Shown piece after piece: positions 12,127 through 22,511 of a DNA stretch of 64,000 nt. The notes beneath the pieces are model-generated. The model was given only the letters and a program-made list of their open reading frames with translations, was not told the DNA's origin and made no database searches. The position numbers and the translations under genes are program-made. This DNA is from Diogma glabrata. Taxonomy: Eukaryota; Arthropoda; Insecta; Diptera; Cylindrotomidae. The stretch spans positions 245,811,926 through 245,875,925 of the forward strand of contig OY856188.1 of assembly GCA_963693315.1 (NCBI GenBank). Direction: 5' to 3'. How positions within the stretch are numbered: position 1 is the first letter of the stretch; each line of letters opens with the position of its first letter.

Positions 12127-13044
12127 GAGGTGAGTCTTATTTAACTTTTATTTTATTTTTTTTATGAATGTTAGATTATCGATATGAATGTAGGTGTGTG
12201 AGCTTGTGTATATGGACGTGTGATTGTGGATACGTGTGAGCGAGTATGTTTGTGGCCTCTGCGTAATTGTAAACATGTAAACAAAAACTTTCCATAAATA
12301 TTTTTTTAACCAAAAATTTATTGATAAGCAAGTAAAACTAAATTATAAATAACAATGGATGATAAATTAATATTCAATCAACCATAGGGTGTAGTTGGTC
12401 GTGGGTTTATGATGGAGTGAAAAACCCAAATTCGTGAATTAGCAGTAATGAATCGATTTGTAGAAGAAGATGTTGCGGCTGAAAAAGAATATCTTCATTC
12501 TATTTGATATTTCACAAACAGTTAATCCAATTATGACATCATGACGGTTAATGTTCTGGTAACTCGATAATTCGGATACTACTTTACCAAGTGAAATGGT
12601 TTTCAACATTATGTTTGAAGAATTTTTATAATTTTCTTATCATGAATTACGAGCGTGTGAATGTACGAATGTAGTAGTTGATGAGTGGGTAATGAGAACA
12701 TGCATATGGGTATGGACGCGTGCATTTATGTGTGTGTATGTGTGTGAGTGAGAGGATGAAGTGCGAGGGCGTGTGAGTGTTTTAAAATAAAGGGGTTGGA
12801 CGTGGTGATCGTGGTTCGTTCGCATAAGGGGGTCGCCAGAGTCTATTCATTTCACTTGTGTTTTTTTTCTATCCGTTTATTTGGTCTCGAAATACGCGTA
12901 CAATACTGTTATTTGTAATGGAGCAGCAGGATTACTTTCTCGACCCCATAGGATGAAGCTAGCTTGGGGCTAAATAAATCTCATCCAGGTGCGCGACCTG
13001 CTATGCCACTTCGTTGCTATGTCACGAGGAAGCTCTTCACTACA
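12043..13044 (-). mobile_element. LTR-retrotransposon head, copy 1 (LTR, primer site, leader, gag start)
   Basis: Read on the minus strand: an LTR-like block of about 206 bp (13044 to 12839) starting TGTAGTGAAG, then TGGCGACCCCC at 12838, which has the form of a tRNA primer binding site (TGG plus acceptor complement). CA-rich leader segments follow (about 12790-12680 and 12250-12180), then a gag-like start at 12126. The same order recurs at 37.6, 45.2 and 53.0 kb. In copies 2 and 3 the primer-to-gag leader is only about 95 bp; here it is about 700 bp because an unrelated stretch (about 12270-12650) lies inside it. No gag body, pol or 3' LTR follows. Confidence 0.6.
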
Positions 13045-13170
13045 TCTTTAATCCCTGAACTTCTAAGTCTTGGTCAGCTGAATCTACTTTAATTTTTGGC
13101 CCGTCATTTAAGCTCAACATTTCTTCAAAATCAAAAAAATCATTCCTCGAACATTGGTTATATAGCTGCA

Positions 13171-13313
13171 AATTCTGGTACAAAATCTTCTATTCCACCT
13201 ATTATTGATGGTGATTTAATCGTCAATGATCCCGCAAGAAAAGCTAAATTGTTCGCTGAACGATTTGCTCTGAACTTCACTGTTTTGGAAACTCATAAAG
13301 AAATATCCCAAAT
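13171..13313 (+). pseudogene. Internal fragment of the 16.5-kb LINE ORF2
   Basis: 143 bp aligned without gaps to 17070-17212, with about seven differences (about 95% identical). It encodes NSGTKSSIPPIIDGDLIVND and onward to KEISQI, from the linker between endonuclease and RT. Neither the 5' nor the 3' end of the LINE is present. Ordinary LINE truncation always keeps the 3' end, so this piece was probably moved by DNA repair or captured by another element. It lies between the LTR head (ending 13044) and the TA-flanked element (starting 13443). Confidence 0.85.
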
Positions 13314-13442
13314 ACGCCACCGAGATGATGGCCATTTCGAAGTTGAAACTTCATCATTACTTATTTATTTACTTAAACTAAATATCTTTACTCTCATTAG
13401 ACTTCTGCTAATTTTTTTTCGTTTTAATATTTTTATTTCATA

Positions 13443-16026
13443 CACTACAAACTCAAGTGTTTTATCAAACGTTTTAAAATAAAACGTTGAAGTGTTTTTT
13501 TAAATCTATGTGTTTTAATTTAAAACATTTGAAGTGTTTAGTGCCGCTACGTTAAACATTTCAAGTGTTTAACAGAATTATTTTAAACATCTAAATGTTT
13601 CGTTTTAAAACGATTCATCTGTTTTAGCAAAACAATTGTTTAAACGGCTTTATAATAAAACGTTTTACCATCTGCAAACCGTTTAAATATCGGTTAAATG
13701 TTTTAAAACAATTCACTTATAAGGAATTAAAACATTTTAATAAAAAAAACCGGTTATCTATAAAACGCTTTTAACAAATTTTTTAAGAAATTTTTTTTCC
13801 ATGCGTTTTATCCTTAAAAAAGAAATTATGTTTTGTCTTATTCGTACAAAGTATTTTCACACCTTTATCTTTCTATGTCTATCTTGGAACATTTTTTGCC
13901 AAATGTAAACAGAAAAAAAATAAATCATATGTTGATTCTAACAAGTTTCGTTTAATCAAATCATTTCGTTTTTGGTTGTTAATTGTTGTAAATGTTATTA
14001 TATTCAATATATTCATAAATTTTTAAAATTTGCTTGTACATAATTAAATGTTAATAATAAATAACGTTGAGGAACAATTACAGTGCATTTACCCGTAATT
14101 TTTTATTTAAAAAAAAATATTTAATAAGAATAAAAAAGTGTTTTGTGCATAGCAAGGATGTACAAAGTGTATTTTTTTTTTTCAATCAGAACAAAAGTGA
14201 TATTCAAATAATCAAAGAAAAAATTCTTCATATATCTAGTTGTGATTGAAAATATAATTGAATTTAGTTAGTGGAAAAAAGAAGGTGAAAGTGTATTAAA
14301 TGTAGATGTTTCTAAGGTTAGTAAATTGTTGCACTTGTTTGTTTATAAATATGCAACACACAAATTTAATTTAATAAACTACAATTTTTTTCATAAAATA
14401 TAAAAATAATTTGTAACCCAAATCATTCTGTGGTTTGTCAAATAATACTTTTTTAATTTGCAATAATTTAATTGAATTTATATGAACTTATTTGGTTTTA
14501 TCTATATTTTATGGACATAGATAAGGAGATAGTAAAACAAAAGTTTTGTTTAAGGAATCGAGTTTGGTCTAAAAAATCGAAAAAAATGGAAGTATTTCAA
14601 AACAAATTTTTATTGAATTTTCGACTGCTTAGTTTTTGAGTTATTACCAAAAACGAGTAGGTTTTTTTGTACCCCCCCTCCCCCCTTAACTTTGAACATT
14701 ACAAAAGAAAAAAATTCTTGTGTGTAGAGATTTTGCTAAATCGAAACTAAAACTTTTTTTTGGTTGTTATATATCAAATGTTCATTAGAGGGGGTTTAAA
14801 GTAGAAATTTTGAAAAAAAATTATTTTTGATCATGGCATGTGGGGTGTAATATGAAAGGTGATTTTTTTTTGTAGGGCAAAACAGTAGTTTTATCAATGA
14901 GTGAATAATGAAGTAGTTTATTCTCAAGCAAAAGTTTAAAATTTGAGCGAGGCACGAGCGAGAATTTTAATTTGCAAGAGAATAAAATTCATTAAAAACG
15001 AATCGATTACAATACTTTATTCTCTGACAAAGAATTGTGTATTATAAAAAATAAAAACATTTTCTTCAATTAAAACAATAAATCTTTATTGTTTTAATTG
15101 ATAAATCAAATTTCTTAATAAAAAAAACCCTGATGATAAAAAACGCCCTTCTCATACCATCAACCAAGTTCAACTAAACGAAATAAGAGAATTTAATTTA
15201 AAATTTGATATTTGAACAAAACTCATCAAAGCTATTGTGATTATAATTTGAAAACAATTTTAATGAAATCAAAACAATTTGACCAATTGGAATCATACCA
15301 ATTGAATAATGATAATTTTTTTATAGGAAAATTTTCATTAGACAATAGGTTAAGTTCATTAGACTATAGGTTAGAAAACAATACAATAATACATACTATT
15401 ATTATCGAAAAAACATACAAATAAAGCTGATATAATTAAAAGGAAAAGTTTCTATAAAAGTTTTTTTTGCAATTTTCAAAAGCACAGTTTTCGATCTATT
15501 TTCAAAAATGTAAAAATTATTTTGGCCCTTAACTTCGGACATTACAAAAGAAAAAATTCAAAAAAATTCATGGGTGTAAGGATTTTGCTAAATCGAAACC
15601 AAAACTTTTTTTTGGTTGTTATAATTTCAAATGTTCATTGGAGGGGGTTTAAAGTAGAAATTTTGAAAAAAATTTATTTTTGATCATGCTTGTGCTTGTG
15701 GGGTGTCATATGAGAGGTGATTTTTTTTTTGTAGTGCAAAAGAGTTTTTTGTGATTTTTAAGAGCACAGTTTTCGTCTTATTTTCAAAAATGTAAAATTT
15801 TTCTTTCTCCCCCCTTATCTACGAACATTACAAAAGAAAAAATTTAAAAGATTCATGGGTTCAGGGGTTTTGCTAAATCGAAACTAAAATTTTTTTTTAC
15901 TAGTTAAAATTTCAAATAAACGTGAAACTATACTAACAAAAACTGTTTTTTTCTCAAATGTTATATACACGGAACCCTCAGCGAGCGAATTATATTCGCC
16001 CTTGTTTGCCTTTTTTTATTGCAGTG
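13443..16026. mobile_element. TA-flanked 2.6-kb DNA element with short, unequal ends
   Basis: The left end CACTACAAACTCAAGTG is preceded by TA. The right end is the reverse complement of CACTGCAATAAAAAAAGG and is followed by TA. The 247-bp MITE at 21521-21767 has the same two kinds of end, CACTGCATAAAAG and CACTACAAACTCAAGTG, also flanked by TA, which supports these boundaries. The left 300 bp is filled with AAGTGTTTTA / TAAAACACTT-type subterminal repeats. The right 1.3 kb holds tandem units described separately. No transposase was recognised. TA duplication fits Tc1/mariner-like or PIF/Harbinger-like mobilisation, but the class is open. Confidence 0.5.
14685..15900 (+). repeat. Interrupted tandem repeat, ~215-bp unit
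   Basis: Three units share GAACATTACAAAAGAAAAAA, TTTTGCTAAATCGAAAC and GAGGGGGTTTAAAGTAGAAA: 14685-14890, 15527-15745 and a partial unit at 15812-15900. Between the first two, about 14895-15455 is unrelated and may be a nested insertion. A copy of the same unit lies inverted at about 61420-61650. A continuation (about 15918-16015) matches 60726-60802 in reverse complement. Confidence 0.7.
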
Positions 16027-16337
16027 TAGTTTAACCATCATCCTCAATTATAAAGGGGGTCTATTTTTACTGAATTGACCCCATTTAATAATGAAGTATA
16101 TTCAGTTATATCGTTTTTAGAAAATTACTGCTATTCTTTTATTTTTTATATGAAATTTTATCAGTAAATATTAACTCATACAAAATAATAGATGAATAGC
16201 AGAAATGTTATATTATTTTAAAAAATTAATTGTAGGCTGTGTCTTAGTATTTAAGAAATAGTAAAAAAATCTTTGGTGTGAAGCTTATAAGTTTTGATTA
16301 TTATAAATAATATAATAGCCGTGAGTCTATCCCTCTA

Positions 16338-16424
16338 CTACTATCGTAACGTTCATATATTGCAATATGGGTATCGCGTTCGACTGATGATCTAAAGGTT
16401 GCGAGTTCGAATCCTGGCGTAGTA
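16338..16424 (+). tRNA. Degenerate tRNA-like sequence (tRNA-Arg-like body)
   Basis: Contains a good Pol III B box (GCGAGTTCGAATCC), a D-arm-like CAATATGGGTATCGCG, and a possible anticodon arm TTCGA-CTGATGA-TCTAA with one mismatch. A possible acceptor pairing (TACTATC with GCGTAGTA) holds in 6 of 7 positions. The T stem pairs poorly, so this is a tRNA pseudogene or a SINE head rather than a working tRNA. A run of seven T residues follows at once, as in Pol III terminators. The order of features resembles arginine tRNAs, but the anticodon position reads GAT. Confidence 0.35.
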
Positions 16425-16484
16425 CATTTTTTTACTTGTTTTTTTCAATTTTTTTTATATAACATTAAAATTGTTGTTTTTTTA

Positions 16485-18911
16485 TTCACTCCCCGTAATG
16501 GCGGTGATAATAGTTTTCTACTAGATCTCTATCTTACCACAATGCCAGATATTACGAGTGTCGATGTTGCGAAAGGTAGTATTGGAAATTCTGATCATTA
16601 TTTAATCTCATCAGTTATCAAAACTGATTTACTTAAAACTACAGCTCCCAAACCCCGTAAAATATTTCACTACTCAAAAATGGATAAGAGTGGTCTTCAA
16701 AATTTTTTCCATGGTTTCCCTTTCGACCGTCATTGTTTTTACACTGACAATGTAAATGTTTCTGCTCAAAACTTTACAGAAACCATCCAATTTGCTATAA
16801 ATAAATTTGTCCCTTTCTCCATAGTAAAACCCAAACAAAAATACTTGTATTCGAAAGCTGCCAAAACGGCACTTAGAAACAAACGTAGATCATTTAATAT
16901 ATGGATTCATAACAAAACTCCCACTAATCGATCCCAATATCTAAAGGCCAACAAAATATCTAATCAGATTATCTCAAACGAAAAGTCCGAAATTGACAGA
17001 GCGAAAGCCTCAAAACTTACGTCTATGTCTGTTTCTGACAAGAGTTTCTACAGTGCCATTAATTCTTTAAATTCTGGTACAAAATTTTCTATTCCCCCTA
17101 TTATTGATGGTGATTTAATCGTCAATGATCCCGCAAGAAAAGCTAACTTGTTCGCTGAACGCTTTGCTCTGAACTCCACTGTTTTGGAAACTCCTAAAGA
17201 AATACCCCAAATCCAGTCTTCAGGAGTTAATATGAATGAACTTCACTTCAAACCCAAAATAGTCGCTAAACTTTTAAAGGGGTTAAACATCAACAAAGCA
17301 TCAGGAATGGACAATATTCCACCCATTATTTTAAAAACCTTTTCCAAAGAACTTGCACCAACTTTAACTAAAATATTCTACCAATCCTACAAATCTGGTA
17401 TATTTCCCTCGTGCTGGAAGTTGGCAAATGTCCAGCCCGTCCCCAAAAAGGGACCAAGATCCGATATCTCAAATTATAGGCCAATAGCTTTACTATCGGT
17501 CCTATCCAAAGTCTATGAGCATTATATTAATACACATATTTCAAAATTTCTGGAAGAAAATCATTTAATATCCGACAGCCAATACGGTTTTCGAAACAAA
17601 AGATCAACTACCGATCTATTAAACTATGTAGCGCATTGTTGGAACAGCATACTTGATAAAGGTGGTGAAACATACGTTATCGCTTTAGACATCTCCAAGG
17701 CATTCGATCGAGTCTGGCATGCCAACTTAATCAACAAGCTCGTTGCGTACGGTTTTCATCCCAATGTTGTGAAGCTGATTCAAAATTTTCTATCCGACCG
17801 ATACATTTCGGTAACCTTAGACGGATATTCTTCTGAGTCTAAACTAATTAACGCTGGTGTACCCCAAGGCTCAGTATTGTCCCCAACCCTATTTTTGATT
17901 TATATCAACGAATTGTTGAAAATCACCAGCAACCCAATAAATAGTTTTGCAGATGATAGTACTCTGCACAAGTCGTTCGAGCCCCTTCCTTCAAAAGGTA
18001 AAATGCACGAACGAATTAATCCTGCCCGGAGAGACGCTGCCATAAACGTGAACAAAGACCTGAATAAAGTCGCCGACTGGGGTGACCAAAACCTTGTCAA
18101 TTTCAACTCCACCAAAACACAGCTGTTGATTGTTTCCAGATTAAAGACCGAGTTCCCCAAAGATATTTTATTTAGTATGTGTGATGAACCAATAGGTGAA
18201 TGTAAAAACATTCGTTTATTGGGTGTCACAGTTTCAAATGACCTACTCTGGAACGATCATGTAATGGCGATGGCAAAAAGCGCGTCTAAAAAACTCGGCC
18301 TCCTAAATAGATGCAAAAAATTTTTCACTCCATACCAATTGCTCCATGTTTATAAGTCCTATATTCGTCCCTGTATGGAGTACTGCTGTCAAGTTTGGGG
18401 TGCTGCCTCTGTTTCCATCTTGGCCCTCTTGGACTCTGTTCAAAAGCGAGCTATACGAATTGTAGGTGATCGAACTTTGACATCACAACTTGATTCCCTA
18501 CAACATCGTCGCACTGTTGCTGACCTCGTTGTTTTTTACAAATATCGTCATCAGCAGTGCTCAGATGAAATCAGCGGCATCATGCCTCAAACTTATTCTT
18601 ACCCCCGTTCCACTCGGCAATCGGCTGCCGCAACCAGTGAAACGGTAAAGATCCCGCGCTGTCATACTGGCAGATCGCAGAGAGACTTCTTTGTCCGAAC
18701 TGCGTACAAATGGAATAGTTTGCCGGAACACTTAGTCTCAGATGGCTTCAACCCACAGATGTTTAAAAAAAGCGTTAATCTACACCTCAGAACGCCAGTT
18801 GTTGTGGGACCCAGGTCTAGACCTAGGTCTTAAAAGGTATTTATGTGTTGTTGTGACACATATTCTAAACCCTATTACACAACACATTTTATTAAAAAAA
18901 AAAAAAAAAAA
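16485..18911 (+). mobile_element. 5'-truncated non-LTR retrotransposon (CR1/Jockey-type LINE)
   Basis: Homology begins near 16488, within the last part of the endonuclease domain, and runs through RT to a 3' UTR and poly(A) tract at 18893-18911. The 3' UTR contains TATGTGTTGTTGTGACACA, shared with short elements at 5.7, 6.1 and 55.9 kb. No clear target duplication is seen. With its long open frame and intact poly(A), this is the youngest-looking element in the window. Confidence 0.9.
16542..18833 (+). CDS. ORF2 (endonuclease tail plus reverse transcriptase) of a CR1/Jockey-type LINE, 5' truncated
   Basis: 763 codons from the first ATG without a stop. The frame is also open upstream to about 16488, where codons read GGDNSFLLDLYLTT, so the true protein started further upstream and has lost its endonuclease N-terminus. 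GNSDHYLISS near residue 17 is the end of the exonuclease-endonuclease-phosphatase fold. The RT domain (about residues 240-500) shows SNYRPIALLSVLSKVYE, then LDISKAFDRVWH with the first catalytic Asp, then GVPQGSVLSPTLFLIY, then FADD with the catalytic Asp pair. The C-terminal part has SYIRPCMEYCCQVWG, SVQKRAIR and QHRRTVADLVVFYKYRH, typical of CR1/Jockey-group ORF2 proteins. It would act by target-primed reverse transcription, but without its endonuclease it cannot act alone. Clade placement is from motif style only. Confidence 0.9.
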   Translation: MPDITSVDVAKGSIGNSDHYLISSVIKTDLLKTTAPKPRKIFHYSKMDKSGLQNFFHGFPFDRHCFYTDNVNVSAQNFTETIQFAINKFVPFSIVKPKQKYLYSKAAKTALRNKRRSFNIWIHNKTPTNRSQYLKANKISNQIISNEKSEIDRAKASKLTSMSVSDKSFYSAINSLNSGTKFSIPPIIDGDLIVNDPARKANLFAERFALNSTVLETPKEIPQIQSSGVNMNELHFKPKIVAKLLKGLNINKASGMDNIPPIILKTFSKELAPTLTKIFYQSYKSGIFPSCWKLANVQPVPKKGPRSDISNYRPIALLSVLSKVYEHYINTHISKFLEENHLISDSQYGFRNKRSTTDLLNYVAHCWNSILDKGGETYVIALDISKAFDRVWHANLINKLVAYGFHPNVVKLIQNFLSDRYISVTLDGYSSESKLINAGVPQGSVLSPTLFLIYINELLKITSNPINSFADDSTLHKSFEPLPSKGKMHERINPARRDAAINVNKDLNKVADWGDQNLVNFNSTKTQLLIVSRLKTEFPKDILFSMCDEPIGECKNIRLLGVTVSNDLLWNDHVMAMAKSASKKLGLLNRCKKFFTPYQLLHVYKSYIRPCMEYCCQVWGAASVSILALLDSVQKRAIRIVGDRTLTSQLDSLQHRRTVADLVVFYKYRHQQCSDEISGIMPQTYSYPRSTRQSAAATSETVKIPRCHTGRSQRDFFVRTAYKWNSLPEHLVSDGFNPQMFKKSVNLHLRTPVVVGPRSRPRS

Positions 18912-20106
18912 TAAATACATAAAACTCATAAATATTTCGTTCTACGAATTTTAAATTGATCGAAATAGTTTTTTAAAGTAATTGCTACTGTCTTTTCCTA
19001 TTTCGTTCAAATTATTATAATTTCGATATTAAAACGAAAATTAATTATTTTTTTGACAGGCAGTGCTAAAAATCATATAATAGTGATTTTTCGATCATTA
19101 TTTTATATAATTTCTTTCCTGTGAAATAAAATAAAGAAAAACAAAAACTACTATTTGAATATTTCTCTTGCAATAACAGATAAACAGCTTCATCATAAAA
19201 GATCGTGTGACGTCATTACGAAGATTTTAATTGGTTATTTGTAGTTTTAATAAAATGTAGAATGCATTCAGGGGATTTTTTTAAAAGCTATTTATAGTTT
19301 TTGTTTTAATGAAATCTTTTTTATTTTCAATTAGTCACAAGATATGTAATATGTATTATGAAAAATAGTAAGAATTTTGAAAGTTTCTTGGAGCATTTTT
19401 TAAAGGAATAATTTATACATCAAATAGTAAAATTGGTAAATGGTTTTTGTAATAAGTTTATTAAAAAAAAAGTAAACAAATTGATGCAAGTATAGTAGAA
19501 TTTTTTTGCCAGCGAATGTTTGACAGATAGGACGCAGCAAGAGATAAAAGATGAGACAAAAAGTAAAACCGAGATGTATTATTTATTTTGGGATAAATTT
19601 GTGTTCAAAACAATTATATTAGTTAAATTTCTACTGATTAGTTAATTACTACTGATTAATTAAACTGTACAAATTAACTGTAGATCAGTAAGATGTTAAA
19701 CAATGAGTATTGGGCAATTTTACTGTTCCAGTGTTAAAAAAAAATCACAAAATTTGCAAAGGATTGTATACCAAACACAACTTCCAATAATTTTAAAAAC
19801 TGTCGGCTGTAATACCACGAGTCATTGAAATTTTTTCGAAAATTTTTTGATTTTCCGAAATTCCGAGATGACGGACATTGCAATAAATAGATTTTTATAT
19901 GAAATCTACCTAAAATCTTGGGGCCTTTTTAAATTCATTATGTTCAAAATTAAATCCTTCAAATTAATATTTCAATAAATTTATCCTTCAAATTTTTTTT
20001 TTTTCAAATTTTTTTTGATAATTTTTCAATTTTTTTCAATTAATCAATTCCAAAATCAATAACTTCGATTCAATGCAAGCAAAGCAAGAGTTAGTTATGT
20101 TTTTAG
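18912..20106. other. No gene recognised
   Basis: AT-rich DNA between the LINE poly(A) and the hAT element. Short homopurine runs only. Confidence 0.6.
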
Positions 20107-20350
20107 ATTATCAACCAGCGTTGCCACTCAAAAAAATTAAAATGTATCCAATTTTTTAAAAAAATGTATCCAAATGTATCCACTCTTTTGAAAAAATGAA
20201 ACATGATTATTTGATATTGCTAAAGTTAGTCCTTTAGCAATATCAAATAATCATGTTTCATTTTTTCAAAAGAGTGGATACATTTGGATACATTTTTTTA
20301 AAAAATTGGATACATTTTAATTTTTTTGAGTGGCAACGCTGGTTGATAAT
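20107..20350. repeat. Perfect hairpin: 119-bp arms, 6-nt loop, duplicating the hAT left end
   Basis: 20107-20225 and 20232-20350 are exact reverse complements around the loop TTAGTC (20226-20231). The arm includes the element's left 110 bp (from 20116) plus nine bases of flanking target, so the inner copy ends CGCTG followed by GTTGATAAT, the reverse complement of the target duplication. The copy must therefore have been made after insertion. Perfect identity means a very recent event or ongoing correction. Confidence 0.97.
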
Positions 20351-20926
20351 ATTTCTTTAGTACAATTTAGTATCCTGATCACATTTATTTATATTATAAC
20401 AACAAAAAAATCACATTAATTCAAATTTTTATCTGCTGATTTTTATTTGTGTTTTATTTGATGAATAAATTCCATATACATTTTTTTCACATTTTTTGTC
20501 AGCTCCGAAATTTCCTCATTTTTCAGTTTATTGTATGATAAAAATGATTGTACTGTATACCCCATACTTATTTCAGCCAATGGTATATGGTTTTCTTAGT
20601 TTTCAAAACCTAGCCCATTTACATTTCTTTCTTTAAGAAACATTGAGGGTTTATAAAATTGTATAAAATGATTTTTAAATCGACTTTTAAATTGTTAAAA
20701 AAAATGTGATCGTTTTTCAAAAACTGTTTAAACAAATTTCATAAACATTTTCAAAGCTTTTTGTCAAATTTCATAAACATTTTCAAAGAAAACACAGCTA
20801 AAATGCATATTAAAAAAATGTATCCATTCTAGCAGTTTTGTGATTTTTTTGTATCCTGTATCCATTTAATAAATTTTTCAAATAATGTATCCAAATGGAT
20901 ACAAATGTATCCAAGTGGCAACGCTG
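20116..20926. mobile_element. Non-autonomous hAT element with perfect 8-bp target duplication
   Basis: Left terminus CAGCGTTGCCACT and right terminus AGTGGCAACGCTG are perfect 13-bp inverted repeats. They are flanked by the direct duplication TTATCAAC (20108-20115 and 20927-20934). An 8-bp duplication with CAG...CTG ends is the hAT signature. Subterminal ATGTATCC motifs occur several times near both ends and could be transposase binding sites. The 0.8-kb body has no long open frame and no transposase, so it needs an enzyme from elsewhere. Its left portion contains a perfect hairpin, listed separately. Confidence 0.92.
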
Positions 20927-21520
20927 TTATCAACACCGTTTTCATTATAGTTTGATTTCAAAGATATTGTGGAGAAAGAATATGTAAGACTTCTAGGAGT
21001 AGAAATTTAAAATAATATTGAATAATTGTAATATTACTCCAGTGAAATTCTTATATTTTTAAACTAGCTAAGATCAATGTCAAAAATTGTCATATGCAGG
21101 CAAATGTCGTAGGTTTTGCACTATCGTAGGTCGTAGGTTTTGCACTATAGCTATCTGCCAATTGTCATTTTAAAAAAGTATTGTTCTATACGTTTGCTCA
21201 TGTTTTCGTTTATTAATTCTGAAAAAACTGAATGAATAAAATAGCGATAACGTAGCGATCCAAGTGACGTAAATAAAGATCCAAGAATATTCCAAACGGC
21301 CAGGATTTATAGAACATTACTGTAATAAACGGACTGCATTTTTGACAGCATCGCATTTTATTTCATGTTTTAGAGAAATTGGTGCAAAATAATGAAATTA
21401 TATTTTATTTTCATGGCAAATATTCAATGTATTCGGTTTATCTAATATAATCAATGTATTTAATCTTAAAAAATATAAATATTTCAATTTTGTCATTATA
21501 GTAAGTATGTTGGTATGTTA

Positions 21521-21767
21521 CACTGCATAAAAGTTTGGTAAGGACCAATATTTACTGTTTATGTATTTTATCTAAAACACATTAAAACGTTTAATATGTT
21601 TTATATGCAAAACACAATAAATGTTTTAACACTAAACGCTTAAAGTGTTTTAGTATTAAACGCTTAAAGTAGTTTAATCAAATAAAACACTTTAAAATGT
21701 TTAAAAAGTGACTACAAGCATTTAAACACTTTAAGTGTTTTAAAATAAAACACTTGAGTTTGTAGTG
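21521..21767. mobile_element. 247-bp MITE, TA-flanked derivative of the 13.4-kb element
   Basis: Ends CACTGCATAAAAG on the left and the reverse complement of CACTACAAACTCAAGTG on the right, each next to TA. The inside is packed with AAAACACTTTAA and TTAAAGTGTTTTA subterminal repeats, like the left 300 bp of the element at 13443. No coding capacity. Confidence 0.65.
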
Positions 21768-21804
21768 TACTGATAGCTAAAACGACATTTTTCGAATTAT
21801 TCAT

Positions 21805-21965
21805 GGTACAAAAAATTGAACTTTAAAGTGCTAGGACTTTATAAAATTTTTTAAAGCCCTAGGACGTCAAAGTTCATTTTTTGAACTATAAACGTTGAAC
21901 TTCAACGTCCTAGGACATTATAAAATTTTATATAGTCCTAGGACGTTAAAGTTCAACTTTTTGAG
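21805..21965. repeat. Clustered palindromic CCTAGGAC units
   Basis: Four near-identical blocks with GTCCTAGGAC or a close variant, separated by TTTATAAAATTTT spacers and bounded by GAACTTTAA / TTAAAGTTCAA. They form two nested inverted repeats of about 65 bp. Non-coding, family unknown. Confidence 0.6.
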
Positions 21966-22294
21966 CAAAATTTAAAACTCATTTCTTTTAATTTAAAAAA
22001 ATTTTCAGTATGAAATAAAATTTTGTATTTACCTAAACCAAAAAGTGTTTTTAAAGGTTCTCACTAGTAATTTCGGCCTCGGCTAGACGCCTCGGCTGTA
22101 AACAACTAGCTCTTACTTTAAAGTTTCACTTTTTGTTCTAGATAAATAAATAACTATTATTGCTATGATTTTTTTTTCATTTTAAATTTTATTCGATATT
22201 CTTTAAAGAAAAAATTTGAGATTTTACAGTTGAAAGGTGGTTGATATAAAAGCGTGGAATTTCAAAAGTTTGGTTACCTGCATTAAAACAAATG

Positions 22295-22511
22295 CCGAGA
22301 AAAATCAGATACTAGCGATATAATTAAAATTGTAATACCAATAATCCAGTAATGCTTCACAGTCCTGTGACACCCTAGCATTCAATACCTGTATATGTAC
22401 CGGTACATGGTAAATAGAAATATGGAATACAAAAATACCGGTATGCCATAGTGTTTTAAAACCGATACCTAATTTTCCGGTATAATTCAGAATTAGTTTT
22501 GATGTGGAACA
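22295..22511 (+). repeat. Paired repeat with GGTATACCG-like motifs, copy 1
   Basis: Shares GAGAAAAATCAGATAC, TACCAATAATCCAG, AGTCCTGTGA/ATCCTGTGA and a run of ACCGGTA / GGAATACYRAAATACCGG with 23448-23745, in the same orientation. Confidence 0.65.

Noticed and set aside
12121..12135. GTGAGT beside the gag start read as a splice donor on the plus strand
   Set aside because: On the opposite strand the same bases are the conserved GACTCACCTC before the gag start in copies of the LTR family, which explains them better.
12640..12825. 61-codon His/Thr-rich minus-strand frame
   Set aside because: Translation of the CA-rich leader of LTR head 1; low complexity.
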